A DNA stretch of 64,000 nucleotides from Thozetella sp. PMI_491 (taxonomy: Eukaryota > Ascomycota > Sordariomycetes > Chaetosphaeriales > Chaetosphaeriaceae), in NCBI GenBank assembly GCA_021432635.1, contig MU270069.1, forward strand, positions 124,001 through 188,000. Reading direction: 5' to 3'. The notes under the pieces are model-generated. The model worked only from the letters and a program-made list of their open reading frames with translations, did no database searches and was not told the origin of the DNA. This document shows, piece by piece, positions 44,437 through 55,876 of this stretch; position 1 is the first letter of the stretch; each line of letters opens with the position of its first letter. The position numbers and the translations under genes are program-made.

Positions 44437-46838
44437 ACGACATCACGGAGCTGCCACATGACATTTTCATGCTCATCCTGTGGTACCTCTCGCCCCGCAC
44501 TTTGGTCCTCTGCCGCCGCGTCGGCCGCCGGTGGAACATCGCCTTTACACAGGACCACCTCTGCAAGCTGCTGCTGCGCTGGAACTTCCCGCGGTGCCGC
44601 GAGGTGCGCTACGCCGCCGCCGCCGCCGCCGCCGCCGCTTCGGCCTCCTTGGCATCCATCGCCGGTCTCCCGCGCAATCTCCGGGTCGAACTCGAGGCAT
44701 TGGCGGCGGCCCAGACGCAGGACCCCGGCCAGGTGCCCTGGGCCGCTGTCTTTGCCGATGTCGCCCGCAGGTACTACCACATGCGGACCGCGCGGCCATG
44801 GGTGGTCGAGAAGTTGGCTATGGCCCGTGAGCCATTTGCCTTCCGCGGCGTGCAGATTTGGAACCGCTTCCTCCGGCTGGACGACCGGACCGCCCACTTT
44901 CACTATCCGGACCCCTACTGGAGCTACAGCCAGGAGGACGGCGTACTCGTCTACCCAGATGAGGCGTCATCTGCCGACCCTAACGGCCATGTCTACCGCG
45001 CACTAGACCTGGCCACGGGGACTAAGACGGCGGTACCGTTCGACGTGCGTGGCAAGTACATCCGCCGCGTGCGGCTAGCCCAAGGGGTCCTCGTGTACGA
45101 GTGGGCCGAGGCGGCGCCGTATCACCAGCTCAACATCCAGGAGGTCGTCCACCGGCACTTTGTCACCGCCTTTGACCTCCTGCGAAAGCTGCCCGCCCAG
45201 ATAGGGAAACAGCCCGAGGACAGCCCGCCCCCCGCCCGGAGCTGCGAATGGACGTGGGAAGTCCAGTTCCGTTCTGAGTGGAAGTTGCATTTCCTCGGCC
45301 TGCCTATCAACAGGTCTGACCGCTTCTTCTCCGCCCATACAGCCACCCACTATGCAGTATACTTTTGGCAGCCAAACCGGTCGCTCTACCAAGACGACCC
45401 CATCGAGCAGCTAGCGGTGTGGGACATCTCGTCGCCCAGCCCGTACCACCCTTCTGAAGACCCCACCGGGGATATCCGGCCACATACCGACAGCGCGCCT
45501 CCCGGGCCCACTGGACTTTGGCGCGGTATGAACGGCGGCCCCTCTGGTGCTAGCTCCGGAGGCAACACGACGCCTGCGCGGCAGAGCTCGCCGTCTCGCC
45601 AGCACAAGAGCGAAGAGGCTTCCGGGAGCGCCGTCGCGGGGCCCCAGGTGATCCGGCGCATGGCCTGGGGCGAGCTTGACTTCCACGGCATCCGCCAGGG
45701 GGCTAACCCGCAGCTTCGGAACCTCGCCTTGGACGACCGAAACCTATACTTCATCGAGGAGGAACACCGATGGGCCGAGGGCCAGCACAGCTCTTTGAGC
45801 CCCCCTCGGGTACATTTAGTCCGTTGCACGGGGATTCCCGTGATCCCGCCTCAAGTGGTACCACCTCGCCCCTGGGAACGGTCTACGGACCTCTTCGCCA
45901 GCCAAGAGGCGGGCGGTGCCGATGCTCGCGTCTGGAAGACGCGACCCGCGGCGGGTCACTCGTACCAGAACAGCCAACTGATACAAGCTGGCAACAACAT
46001 GGCCGGCGATATGGTAGCGGAGGGCTCCGGGGAGGCCGGCCCACCTGTCACACCCCTCGTTGATGAACCAGTGTTTGGGCCAATGTGGGTGGACACATGT
46101 GGTGCTGAAGGCGATGTCAACATGAACTTCTGCCAGCGCGTAGCCCTGCCTAGGATTCAGCCCAGAGGCCAAGCCCTCCACCAGAGTCAGAGTCCGGCGG
46201 ACGCTCAGCAGCCAACACCAGAATCTGGCCGGGGCACCCACGGTACTGCCGATGTAGACCACCTGCACACCATCCACACCTGGGCGGTTCAAGGCCTAGC
46301 GTCTCCGATGCCGCCCGTCTATCCCACGCCGGCTATGGCGCTCTGGCCCTGGGGAGTCGATGACATTAGCAGCGGCGAGGGGACTACGAGACGCGCCATC
46401 GAGGTATTCCCGGAGGCCTTACTACCTCAGCCAGCGCGCTGGCCAGGCTGGGCGCCGTGCTGGCGGCACGAAGACTTTCCGTATCTCACAGTCACCGAAT
46501 TAGTCGACCTGGCGGCCGGCGTGCGAATCGCAGCGCGGCACTGCTTCATGCTCGAGACGCTCTCCGTCCACGTACGGCCCAAGATATGGTTCAGGGGCCC
46601 GGGCGAGGTTAAGGTAGGGACGGGAATCCTGCGGGACAGCCGAGGTGGCGAGCTCCTGCGTGACATGTTTGCCATCTGGCCCGAGGACGACGACGGTGCT
46701 GGCGCAGGTGAGACTATCGAGGCCGAGTTTTCCGATAACCTGTGGGGGGAACTACTTGGTAGAGGGCACATCACCGGCGACGAGCGGTGGGTCGTCGGCG
46801 AGGACCAGTCGTCCTGCATCACAGTCGTGAGGTTCTAG
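44433..46838 (+). CDS. F-box protein
   Basis: A single exon of 801 residues from the ATG at 44433. The open frame extends upstream only through non-ATG codons. An F-box lies at the extreme N-terminus (ITELPHDIFMLILWYLSPRT, then a WNIAF-type end, about residues 3-45). F-box proteins recruit substrates to SCF ubiquitin ligases through Skp1. An Ala run encoded by GCC repeats (44613-44638) follows. The remaining ~700 residues show scattered beta-strand/Trp-rich segments (HAVYFW-like, WELDF-like) and a Ser/Pro/Gly-rich break at about 350-420. I do not recognise a WD40, LRR or Kelch series, so the substrate is unknown. Confidence 0.85.
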   Translation: MNDITELPHDIFMLILWYLSPRTLVLCRRVGRRWNIAFTQDHLCKLLLRWNFPRCREVRYAAAAAAAAASASLASIAGLPRNLRVELEALAAAQTQDPGQVPWAAVFADVARRYYHMRTARPWVVEKLAMAREPFAFRGVQIWNRFLRLDDRTAHFHYPDPYWSYSQEDGVLVYPDEASSADPNGHVYRALDLATGTKTAVPFDVRGKYIRRVRLAQGVLVYEWAEAAPYHQLNIQEVVHRHFVTAFDLLRKLPAQIGKQPEDSPPPARSCEWTWEVQFRSEWKLHFLGLPINRSDRFFSAHTATHYAVYFWQPNRSLYQDDPIEQLAVWDISSPSPYHPSEDPTGDIRPHTDSAPPGPTGLWRGMNGGPSGASSGGNTTPARQSSPSRQHKSEEASGSAVAGPQVIRRMAWGELDFHGIRQGANPQLRNLALDDRNLYFIEEEHRWAEGQHSSLSPPRVHLVRCTGIPVIPPQVVPPRPWERSTDLFASQEAGGADARVWKTRPAAGHSYQNSQLIQAGNNMAGDMVAEGSGEAGPPVTPLVDEPVFGPMWVDTCGAEGDVNMNFCQRVALPRIQPRGQALHQSQSPADAQQPTPESGRGTHGTADVDHLHTIHTWAVQGLASPMPPVYPTPAMALWPWGVDDISSGEGTTRRAIEVFPEALLPQPARWPGWAPCWRHEDFPYLTVTELVDLAAGVRIAARHCFMLETLSVHVRPKIWFRGPGEVKVGTGILRDSRGGELLRDMFAIWPEDDDGAGAGETIEAEFSDNLWGELLGRGHITGDERWVVGEDQSSCITVVRF

Positions 46839-47859
46839 AGGTGCTCTGGTAGGAGAGGTCTACGAGGAGGGAATGCCTACTATGCCGTGTTGTGCCGCTT
46901 AATACTTACCCTCCTCTTTCTTCTTGCTAGGTCCGTCGGCATCACGGCAGACCGTCTAGGTCAAGGGTGAAGGAGGAGCCCTAATAAGCCTATGTAGAAG
47001 CATTGCGAGGCAGCTAGGCTGGTAGAACTAACCCCCCAGACTATGGCCTTCTAAACCAATCATGTTGTTTCTCTTCCGGCAGTAGAAACCAGAGTTAATT
47101 TGAGGCAACTTGCGCGAGCGTATTTGTATACCATCTCACGTGAAGAGTGTAGAAAGCATCCTGTTGGACTATTCCTCGGCCTGTATTAATTGGACCAAAG
47201 TTCGTTCCCGCGTATAGCCCCAAGAGCCAAAGCCAGTGGGTCTCACGGTAGGATGAGAGAGCCCGGGCGTGGAAACGTGTACAAAACACTAGAGCACTGG
47301 AGTGAGACTAGCTCGATCAGTTGTGACATTGTAGACTGGGCACATCTGCATTGGAGATGACCCTCGGGAAAGCCACCCCCTCCTCGACTCCAAGTTGAGG
47401 CTGCACACCGGCAAGCCGTGAAGAGGTTACCTGGTCTGGCGGGGGGCTATTCCCAATGCAGAAGAGCCTTGGCTATTGGCATCCATACTATCTACTCTGC
47501 GCATTCCCAACGTCCGAGGGAGGGAGGCTTCTTAGAGGTGCTTCAAGTTGCAGGACAGGGGTTCTAGCCGAGGCTGCCAATGCACATGCATGCGGAGGTT
47601 GGTCGCCTAGATGCGGGGGAAGCTGAACCCCAAAGCTTGCCCAAACAGATTTATAGCTTGAGATGTGCTGTGCGCCGGTGTTATGGTTCACTAGTTAGAC
47701 ACCTCTGGATGCTCCTGGCGAGACGAGGTTGGAGCTGCTGTCGTATAGAATTCCCGGGACCTTTTGCACAACAGTTACACTCTTGCAACGACCGCAGACG
47801 CGTCTCACTTTCGCCGAGCCAGAAGCACCCATTGGACCGACCGAACAGGCGCAGGAACG
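46839..47859. other. Intergenic region, F-box / SDR
   Basis: About 1 kb with no convincing ORF and no repeat of note. The part after 47700 is likely the SDR 5' UTR. Confidence 0.5.
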
Positions 47860-49130
47860 ATGCCGTTGCACAATGGACTGCTGCCCCGCGAGGGCTTTAG
47901 AATGGACACAGTCATGAAGATCTTGGGCAAGACCCTCATGAATCCCACCTTCCTCCTTCCCCTTATCCTCCTCGCCAAGTACACCAAGAAGGGCCAGGAC
48001 CTCGCCATCCTACATCCGGTGGCCTTTTCCCGCACCAGAGCCTTTTTCTATCTGGGAATCGCAAGGTACATTAGCAAGTGGTTTTCGCGCAAGGTGCTCA
48101 ACAACTGGACCGCCGACAAGTATGACTGGTCCAAGGAGGTGGTCCTCATCACGGGAGGCGCCGGGGGAATAGGCGGACACGTCGTGCAGCTGCTGGCGGA
48201 GAGAGACATCACAGTGGTGGTGCTAGACATCCAGCCCCTGACGTTCCCTGCTAGTAAGTCACACTGGCACCGCGCATTGCACACCAGTTCTGCCACTGAC
48301 GCTGCGACCCCGCAGCCAAAACAGTCCACTACTTCCAGTGCGATATCACATCGCCCGCGAAGATCGCGGCCGTGGCCAAGGAGATCCGCGTCAAGGTCGG
48401 CGACCCGACCATCATTATCAACAACGCTGGCGTTGCGCGCGGCAAGACCCTGTTGGACTCCACCGAACGTGATATCCGCTTCACCTTTGACGTCAACGCC
48501 CTCGCACACTACTGGATCGTCCAAGAATTTCTCCCGGCTTTAGTCAAGGCCAACCATGGCATGGTCGTGACTGTCGCCTCCTTTGCCACTGTATGAACCA
48601 AGCCTAGTCTCCCTCTCGCTCATGTACAGCCAGCTAACGTGTGATTCTGCAACTTTTTCAAGTGGATATGCGTGCCTGACATGGTTAGCTATTCAGCGTC
48701 CAAGGCGGCGGCGTACGCGCTCCACGAAGGTCTCACGGCGGAGCTGAGCACGCGCTACAACGCGCCTAAAGTGCGCACCGTGGTGGTCAACCAGGGCTGG
48801 ACCAAGACGGCTCTGTTCACAGGGTACAACAACGATTCCGAATTTCTGGTACCGGGGCTGGAGCCTGAGACAGTGGCCGACGCCATCGTCCGCCAGGTGC
48901 TCAGCGGCGAGAGCGGGCAGATCATCACGCCAGCCTTCGGCGCCACGCTCACGGCGCTCGCTGCCATGCCACACTGGTACCAGGTGAGCCTGCGGAAGCG
49001 CGGCCAGGCCATCATGACCAACTTCCAGGGGCGCCAGGTGGTGGCCGACCTCGATAAATTCTACGACGAGAAGGAGTCGGCGGAGAAGTCGGGCGAGGAG
49101 AGCACCGTGTTGGTGCCCGAGCAGAAGTAG
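47860..49130 (+). CDS. Membrane-anchored short-chain dehydrogenase (SDR16C-like)
   Basis: Exons 47860-48253, 48316-48590 and 48663-49130, with introns of 62 and 72 bp, give 378 residues. An N-terminal hydrophobic segment (TFLLPLILLAKY) suggests anchoring to the ER or lipid droplets. Rossmann motif VLITGGAGGIGG near 90-102; NNAGVARGKTLL near 166; catalytic YSASKAAAY near 232. The pattern fits the retinol dehydrogenase/RDH10 and DHRS group; the fungal substrate is unknown. The joins ATKTVHYFQCDI and FATWICVPDMV are in frame and family-like. Confidence 0.88.
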
Positions 49131-49591
49131 AGCCGCGCTTCGTGCGAGAAGCGCGTGCGCGGCTAAGCACCGGATCTGGCGGAGATGCGCAACCCCTCCC
49201 CGAGCGGACGAGCCGGAAGTGTTGGCGGTAGATCACCAGATAAGGTCAGCAGGAATTGCCTGTGCGCTGTGGTGTGGGTGGCACGATTTGTTAAACGAGT
49301 CGGCCCATCGGTGTGATATTATGCCTTTTGGCGGCGTAAATGACCATCAAGCCATTTGGATAGCTGTAATATTTGTGATTGGACATGTCTGCCGGCTGGC
49401 TCGCCCTGGTTTTTTGGGGTTTTTTTTTCTCGCATCTTGCTCCTTTGCGCCGGGAAGTTACCTTCACCTAATCTCGTGGATAGCCGTCATGCCCGCCCGG
49501 CAGAAGTCACAGCTGGGCTTGAGGGGGGAAGCGGCCAAGGTTTTGGTAATGCCGACGCCATAGTTGGTTGGGAAGCAGAAGGGCCTCGGGC

Positions 49592-49626
<35 letters not shown>

Positions 49627-50798
49627 AAGGGTCGAACCACCAGACTCCCTGTCCGTGCTTTCCAGTTTGGGGATGTCTGCCGGCATGGGGACCCCTTCAT
49701 TAAGGTCGACGACAGGCTAGACGTTGACCCGGTGAAGGTGCTTTGGGATCAATCGATCGCCTCCATATGATTTTATTTTTTATTTTTTAGGGTTCGTGTG
49801 TAGGCATACGGAAGGCGCCTTCCGATAAAGAGAAGTTAGGTAGTCCCCGTCCTTCTTCCCCCTCGAATACCTAGGTCTGCGTAAGAGACAGACTGGGGTT
49901 CTAGGTACAGTTCTCAAGCCTAGTCGGTAGGCCGGAACCCTGATTTCACATCGCCAACGGTGTAGGTCGGCCGTTGCTGCTGTCTCCATCTGCGCCCCGC
50001 CCCTGTCTCTGACACGCAGTGCAACCTGCAACGTCCAGCCCCCCTTTTCACCGCACACCCCCCCGCCGCCCTCTGGTCGCCCGGTGGTGCCAGCATGAGC
50101 CTGGACGGGAACGGGCCTGGCCTGACGGGCCTGGGCCCCTCCAAGCTCCAGCTGCAGCTCCCCATAAGGCTCGGGCAGCCACCAATCGCATGCCGTCACT
50201 CGCCCCATCGCGACGGGATGGAGCCGATATGGCCTGATTTTTCAACCCACTCATGCCACTTTGGACAGTTCCAGGTCGGCGGTGGGAGGCTCGCGGAGTC
50301 GCGATGGCCACACCCGCGCCATCGACAACGGTGATCGCCTCTTGTTTTTTTTTATCCTACTTTTGTCGGGCCTGTCTCTAGTCTCCGCGCCTAGAGATTG
50401 GACGGTTCCCCCCCGACCTTTCGATTTCCCATCCTTTCAATCTCCAGTGCCGGCTTCGCGCCCCAGCTCTTAATATATCGCGACCTGACCTGTCCCCCTC
50501 CCATCTCCCCGCCTCTGGTGACGCATCGAGCGGATACTCTCTCCACGTCTGGCTGCAGTTTCTATTTTCTTGCTCTTCCGCCCATCTTCTGGCCCGTCGG
50601 TTCCTGAGTTGGAATCTTTGACCGCCTTGGACGTGGAGCCCACCCGAACCACTTGGTTGGGGTTGACGGACTTGCCGTCGTCTTACACTTTTTTTTTCTC
50701 CCTCTCTACTCCGTGACCGGATACATCGGCCAGGGGTGCGATTCTGCCCGGGAACGCTCTCTTCGCGTCCAGGAACACGGTCCTAAAGACCTCCAACC
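49131..50798. other. Intergenic region, SDR / phenol monooxygenase-like gene
   Basis: About 1.67 kb with a 32-base A run at 49593-49624 and a T-rich patch at 49770-49790. The last 450 bp before the flavoprotein gene are pyrimidine-rich (50340-50700). No gene is seen. A tRNA B-box-like word next to the A run is discussed in the findings. Confidence 0.55.
49593..49624. repeat. A32 homopolymer
   Basis: 32 consecutive A followed by GAAAGG. It may be a simple homopolymer or the tail of an old retroposed copy. I see no element body or target-site duplication. Confidence 0.85.
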
Positions 50799-52868
50799 AT
50801 GTCTCCGGCCATCATCGAGAAGAATATCGACGACCGGACCACCGACAGCGTCATGGAGGACGCCGAGTGTGTCGATCGCTTGACCCTGCTCCGGAGCGTC
50901 CCAGAGTTGCCTACAGAATGCGAAGTGTGCGTGGTGGGAGCTGGCCCGGCCGGCCTGATGCTGGCGACCAACCTGGCGCGCTTCGGTGTCAAGGTAGAAG
51001 TCATCGACGACAGGGCGGATCAAACGCCAGTAGGAAGGTGAATAATCGCGCCCGAACTCGCGACCGCCCTGGCGGGTCATCAGCACGCACTAACCTCCGG
51101 AATCAGAGCAGATGGACTCCAGCCCAAGACGATCGAGACATTCCGACAGATGAGGTTAGCAGGCCCGCTGCTGCAGCGGGGTGTACGAGTGTACGACATA
51201 GCTTTCTGGCGCAGCACCGCCGATGAGCCACTCCACCGACTCGGCCGCGAAGTGCACTATCCCCCAGTCATAGATGTTTTGGACCCGTACATCTTGCTGG
51301 TGCACCAAGGCATGGTCGAGAGCCTGTTCATCGAAGATCTGAAGAAGAGGGGGGTCGAGGTGAGGCGGAACCACGCCTTTGACTCGTACAGCGTGTGTGA
51401 CGGGAAAGGCGGCCCTCTGCAGGTCAACTGCCGCGCCAATGTGACGCAGGATCGGAGGCTGTTCCTCACACAATACCTTGTTGGATGTAAGTTGGGCCTG
51501 CTCCCCACTGCGGACCCAGGAGATTAACGACGTGTAGGCGATGGTGCACACTCCAAGGTGAGGAGGAGCATCCCAGATGCTCGGCCGGTGGGCGTATCGC
51601 AGCCGTCCGTCTGGGGAGTCCTGGACGGCGAGCTGGAGACCGACTTCCCCGACATCTGGTCCAAGACGCTGGTGTACTCGCAAGAATTCGGCTCCATCCT
51701 GATCATCCCTCGCGAACGCAACATGACGAGGTTCTACATCGAGCTGAAGACCAACAATCCCAAGGGCGACCGGAACCAACTCGGCCAAGAGTTCGTCATG
51801 CAGCGTGCCAAGGATATCATGGCGCCGTTCGAGGTCGGCTGGAAGTACATCGAGTGGTTTGGTCGGTACCAGATTGGACAGCGTGTCGCCAACCGCTTTG
51901 CGGATGGCCACTTGCGCGCCTTCCTCGCAGGCGACGCGAGCCATACTCACTCTCCCAAGGCCGCGCAGGGCATGAACACATCGATGCATGATGCATGGAA
52001 CATTGGCTGGAAGCTCAACCTCGCGGCCCGCGGCCTCGGGAAGCCGGTTCTGCTGCAGAGCTACGAGGAAGAGAGGAGGAAGATTGCCTTGGACTTGGTG
52101 AACTTTGACTACGAGCACGCCAACCAGATCGCCGGTGGTGACGCTGTCGCCCTGGCAGAGAACTTCAAGACCAACGTGCGGTTCATCTCGGGCATCGGCG
52201 CCGAATACAGCGAGAATGCCATCAACATGGTGGAGAAGGAGACGTGGGTTATGGGCGAGGCCAAGCCGGGCTGCCTTCTGCCACCGGCGAAGGTGACGCG
52301 ATACGTCGACTCCAATCCCGTCGACATTCAGCTCGACATCCCGATGCTAGGCCAGTTCCGTATCTACCTCCTGATGTGGGATGTCCATCAGTCGCGCGTC
52401 TTCCTGGAGACCTTCTGCCAGGCCATCGCCTCTGCCGACTCGTTGGTGAGCCAGCTGTCCGCCGCCGCGAGCGCCTCATATTCCAAGCAACCACGGCTTC
52501 CCGCACCCGAGGATATCTACCTCCGACCGGAGCGGTATACCGCGGTCAGCCATCTCTTCACCTTCGGACTGATCACCACCATGCCCAAGAGTGAGATCGA
52601 GGTGACGGACCTGCCTGCCTTGCTCCAAGACAGCCGCTGGACGTTCTACCTCGACGACATCCCCGAGCAAGACACCCGAGGCTCTCTCTGCACAAACAAG
52701 TGGCTGGGCAGCCTCGGGCCTGGTGAGGTGGCCATCGTCAATGTGCGCCCCGACGGCTATGTCGGCTCCGTCGGACGATGGGATTCGAGCGTGGACGACT
52801 CAGGCGAGGAGGCTGCGAAGTGGTTAGACTTATACTACGATAGATTTCTCCAGCTTCCGTCAGCGTGA
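50799..52868 (+). CDS. Phenol 2-monooxygenase-like FAD hydroxylase
   Basis: Exons 50799-51037, 51107-51486 and 51538-52868, with introns of 69 and 51 bp, give 649 residues. Group A flavoprotein motifs: GxGxxG in CVVGAGPAGLMLATNLARFG (about 44-63), DG motif in LVGCDGAHSKVRRSIP (created by the second splice), GD motif in FLAGDASHTHSPKAAQGMN, and a C-terminal thioredoxin-like domain (about 470-649) as in phenol hydroxylase dimers. The family inserts one oxygen ortho to an aromatic hydroxyl using NADPH and FAD. The actual phenol is not readable. No neighbouring ring-cleavage gene is present. Convergent with the pseudouridine gene. Confidence 0.9.
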
Positions 52869-53268
52869 TAAAACTACGTTGAATCCGGTGTTGGTGGAAA
52901 GTGTGCGGGGCAGCGAGTCTCCTAGGGGAGCCATGTATATAACAGCGTTGTCGATTTTCTGACGATTCTTGGGCACAGGTCCGATGTTTGTGTAGCGGTG
53001 GCAAGCACATGACGGCGCAACCGGTTTGGTGGTTTTATACATAGCGTTCAGGAGTAGGCGCGCCATCTAAGGAACCGAGATTCACTCCTCGGGCTATCTC
53101 TTCTATCTACCTAATGGCCAAGCACTGCCCCTATATTCCTCGGTGCATAAATTTTGGATCGGTCATGATGGTATTGATTGGCATTTCCCCGGGCCGGCCG
53201 TTGCTCTAAGGCGCGATGCTCCTCGGTGGCCGATATAAAAAAAGTGTGGGTGGCATCGAGCTGGTTGG
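52869..53268. other. Convergent 3' intergenic region
   Basis: 400 bp between two stop codons, presumably both 3' UTRs, ending in a short A run (53237-53243). No gene is seen. Confidence 0.6.
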
Positions 53269-55876
53269 TTATTTACCCTGAGCTGCCGCTCGGACGGCAC
53301 TTTGCAACACACCTAGCTCTTCGCTAACCGAGTGATGGCTCTTGAGCGTGAGAACTGCTGCGCGTTGTGCCACAGTAAGCAATCCCGTGTCCACCATACC
53401 GCCCTGAGCGAGCCCAGCTACGAGGACACCCAGGAAAGTATCTCCGACCCCGTTAACCGACACGATGTCTTGTACAGTCTCAGCTGCGGCGTGGTGCCGC
53501 AAGTAGATGCCACCGTACCGGCTGCTGCTCCTAGTCCTGATAATAAACTTCTCTTCAGCAGGATCGTGAAGACGTCGGTCGCCCGGCTCTAGTAATGTGG
53601 CGTGCAGTAGTCCCTTGGCCCCTAACTTAGTGATGAGAGTGGGTATGAAAGGGAGCAGCGAAGCGATTTGCGCAACTTGGCTCGAGGAGACGCCCAGACT
53701 GGCAATTTCAGAGATGCTCAGGTCGTGCATCTCCCCAAGAGGGGACCCCAACCCATCAAGATAGCCATTTTGTGAACAAGCCTCGTGCATTGCTTCGAGT
53801 TCGTACTGGTTTGGCGTGGCGAGGTCGATGCTGTTGTGCGGGAACAAGCCCCAGCCCGCATCTTCATCTCGGAGGGGTGGGAAGAGTCTCTTAGACTTGG
53901 CCGTCGAGACGGGCTCGAAGGCAATTTTGGCCCCGTGCTCTCGACCGGCCTGAATCCATGATCGGATATCGCCGGTGTTCCAGTTCCCATCGACAACAAG
54001 CCATTTGGGCTTAGACGACGCGATGGCCGATCGCCAATAATGGGGGAAGGAGTGGCTCGTCAGGATGGCCATGTCGGCCATCGCTATCATCAGATTCTTC
54101 TCTGCGTCGTTGACCGCGACGTACTGTGCGGTCCTCGCAGAATGGTATTCATTCCCAAGCTGCCGGATGCAGGATGTGTCGAGACCGGATGACTCCAGAG
54201 CCAACAGGACGGTTGAACCGGCTCTTTGGAAGTGTGAACAGACCGTCAACACACAGCAGGGAGGGGGGGAGGAAGGACATACATATCGTCCCCAATCATG
54301 CTACAGAGCCGTACCTTGCCCTCTCCGCTCACTTTATGAGCAGCTAAGGCCACATTGTGTCCAACGCCCCCCACGGTCTGCGTCATGATCGAAGGGTTTG
54401 AAGTATGCAGCGAAGGTGCAACATTCCGTCCGGCGGAAAGGTCTTGAGTGTAGTCGCAGCTTAGATCCAAGGCGACCGAACCAGCAACTAGAATGTCCAC
54501 TCTGTGGTTATCCTGGAAGGGGGGGGGGGGTGGTTATTGGCAACTACATATGTGGCCTAGAGAAGATTGAAGCCTCACCTTGATAGCAGGGCTTGCGTCA
54601 AGACCGGGCTCTGCATTCCGGGCAGTGGGGATATATTTGCTTTCGATTCATTAAGCTTTCTAGTACCAAAATGGGAATTCTCGCCCACTTACAGCGGCTC
54701 TGACCTAGCTGGCAGATCTGCGAGCAGCTTGGAAAGTTCCACCGCAATGCCCGCGGCTCGTGCTACATTCGCCCGGACAAGTGCTTTGTTGGCTGGAACG
54801 CTGCGGCCATGCGTGAGCTCCCTGATGCGTTGAAGGACCCAGGGTGTATTTGCATTGCCGTGGAAGCCTTTCTCTTCCGCCTCACGGACGGCAGTGCCGA
54901 TAGCGGCATCCATGTCCTCTCGGGATATCGCAAACTCGGACGGGATTGGGTTGGCGAAGAGCAGCCCCGACTCTATGTCGAGCTGTTCCTGCGCCAGAAT
55001 CATCGCAGCGGCTTGTTTCTCATCCTGCACCACCGCAGGGCTGGGGGACCCGCTGTCCCGTGCCCAGAAGGCTGGGAAGTCAACATTGCCTTGCCGCCCA
55101 TCTGCGAACGTGGACACCAAGACACCTTGAGTCTCGAGAAATTCGAGGGTCCGCGGGATATCCAGGAAACCCTTGCAGCCGCTGGAGACCACGGCGACGC
55201 GTGTCCTCCCGAGCTCGGTGAGGTCGGCCGAGATGTCCATCGAGTCCTGGCCGCCACGGTGGACGCCTCCGAGGCCCCCGGTGCCGAAGACGCGGATGCC
55301 GGCCAGTCTGGCCAGGATCATGGTCCCGGCGATAGTAGTTCCGCCGTGCATCTTCTTTCCCGCCGTTCCCTATCCAAGTGACGATATCTCAGGCCCTGAT
55401 CTGCAAGCTTGGTAGGGGGGACGTTCGGCTAAACTTACCATGCCAACTACGTACGCGAAGTCCCTCCTCGAGGCCTTTTTTGCCCCTTCGGACACCATCC
55501 GCTCGATCTCGTCCGGGGTCAGGCCCACGGTGGGAATACCGGCGAGGATGCCACAGACCGCCGGCACGGCTCCGTTCTTGCGGACAACGTCCTCCAGCAG
55601 GAGGTCGTTGCCGAGGGCGCCATGGGTGTAAATAGTCGACTCGAGAGCTACGACTGGCTTGTTGGTGGCAATTGCATCGGCCACCTCTTCCGAAACGCGA
55701 AGGAGCTGCGAGAGCGGCGCCGGGGTGCTCGCCGATGTGCTGAAGCACGAACGACTTGCTCGCACCCGACTGCAAGGCCCGAGGTTCTGCTTTGCGGCCA
55801 CTGCCCTCAGGCGAATCTCGAACGCCGAGGTGGCCCGGTTGAGGGTGCGCAGGGACCTAAGAGATGCAGTCGTCAT
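53269..55876 (-). CDS. Fused pseudouridine-5'-phosphate glycosidase and PfkB-family kinase
   Basis: Exons 55876-55439, 55354-54693, 54639-54579 (61 bp), 54512-54283 and 54223-53269, with introns of 84, 53, 66 and 59 bp, give 781 residues. The N-terminal ~45 residues are Arg/Ser-rich and nearly free of acids (CFSTSAS), a likely mitochondrial presequence. The PsuG domain (about 50-365) has PVVALESTIYTHG, MKMHGGTTIAGTM and VSSGCKGFLDIPRTLE; the Lys there corresponds to the Schiff-base Lys of bacterial PsuG. The kinase domain (about 393-781) begins VDILVAGSVALDL and ends with the signature VNGVGDTFLG carrying the catalytic Asp. The kinase phosphorylates pseudouridine and the glycosidase splits it to uracil and ribose 5-phosphate. 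The second junction was chosen because it gives KYIPTARNAEPGLDASPAIK in frame; alternatives hit stops or fit worse. Confidence 0.88.
54519..54530. repeat. C12 tract (coding strand) at a 3' splice site
   Basis: 12 G on the + strand, reading as C12 on the gene's strand just before TTCCAG at the end of the 66 bp intron. It serves as the polypyrimidine tract. Confidence 0.8.

Noticed and set aside
49786-49796. TTAGGGTT-like word as a telomerase RNA template or internal telomere repeat
   Set aside because: Only a single partial match (TTTTAGGGTTCG) with no 1.5-repeat template and no tandem TTAGGG anywhere in the window.
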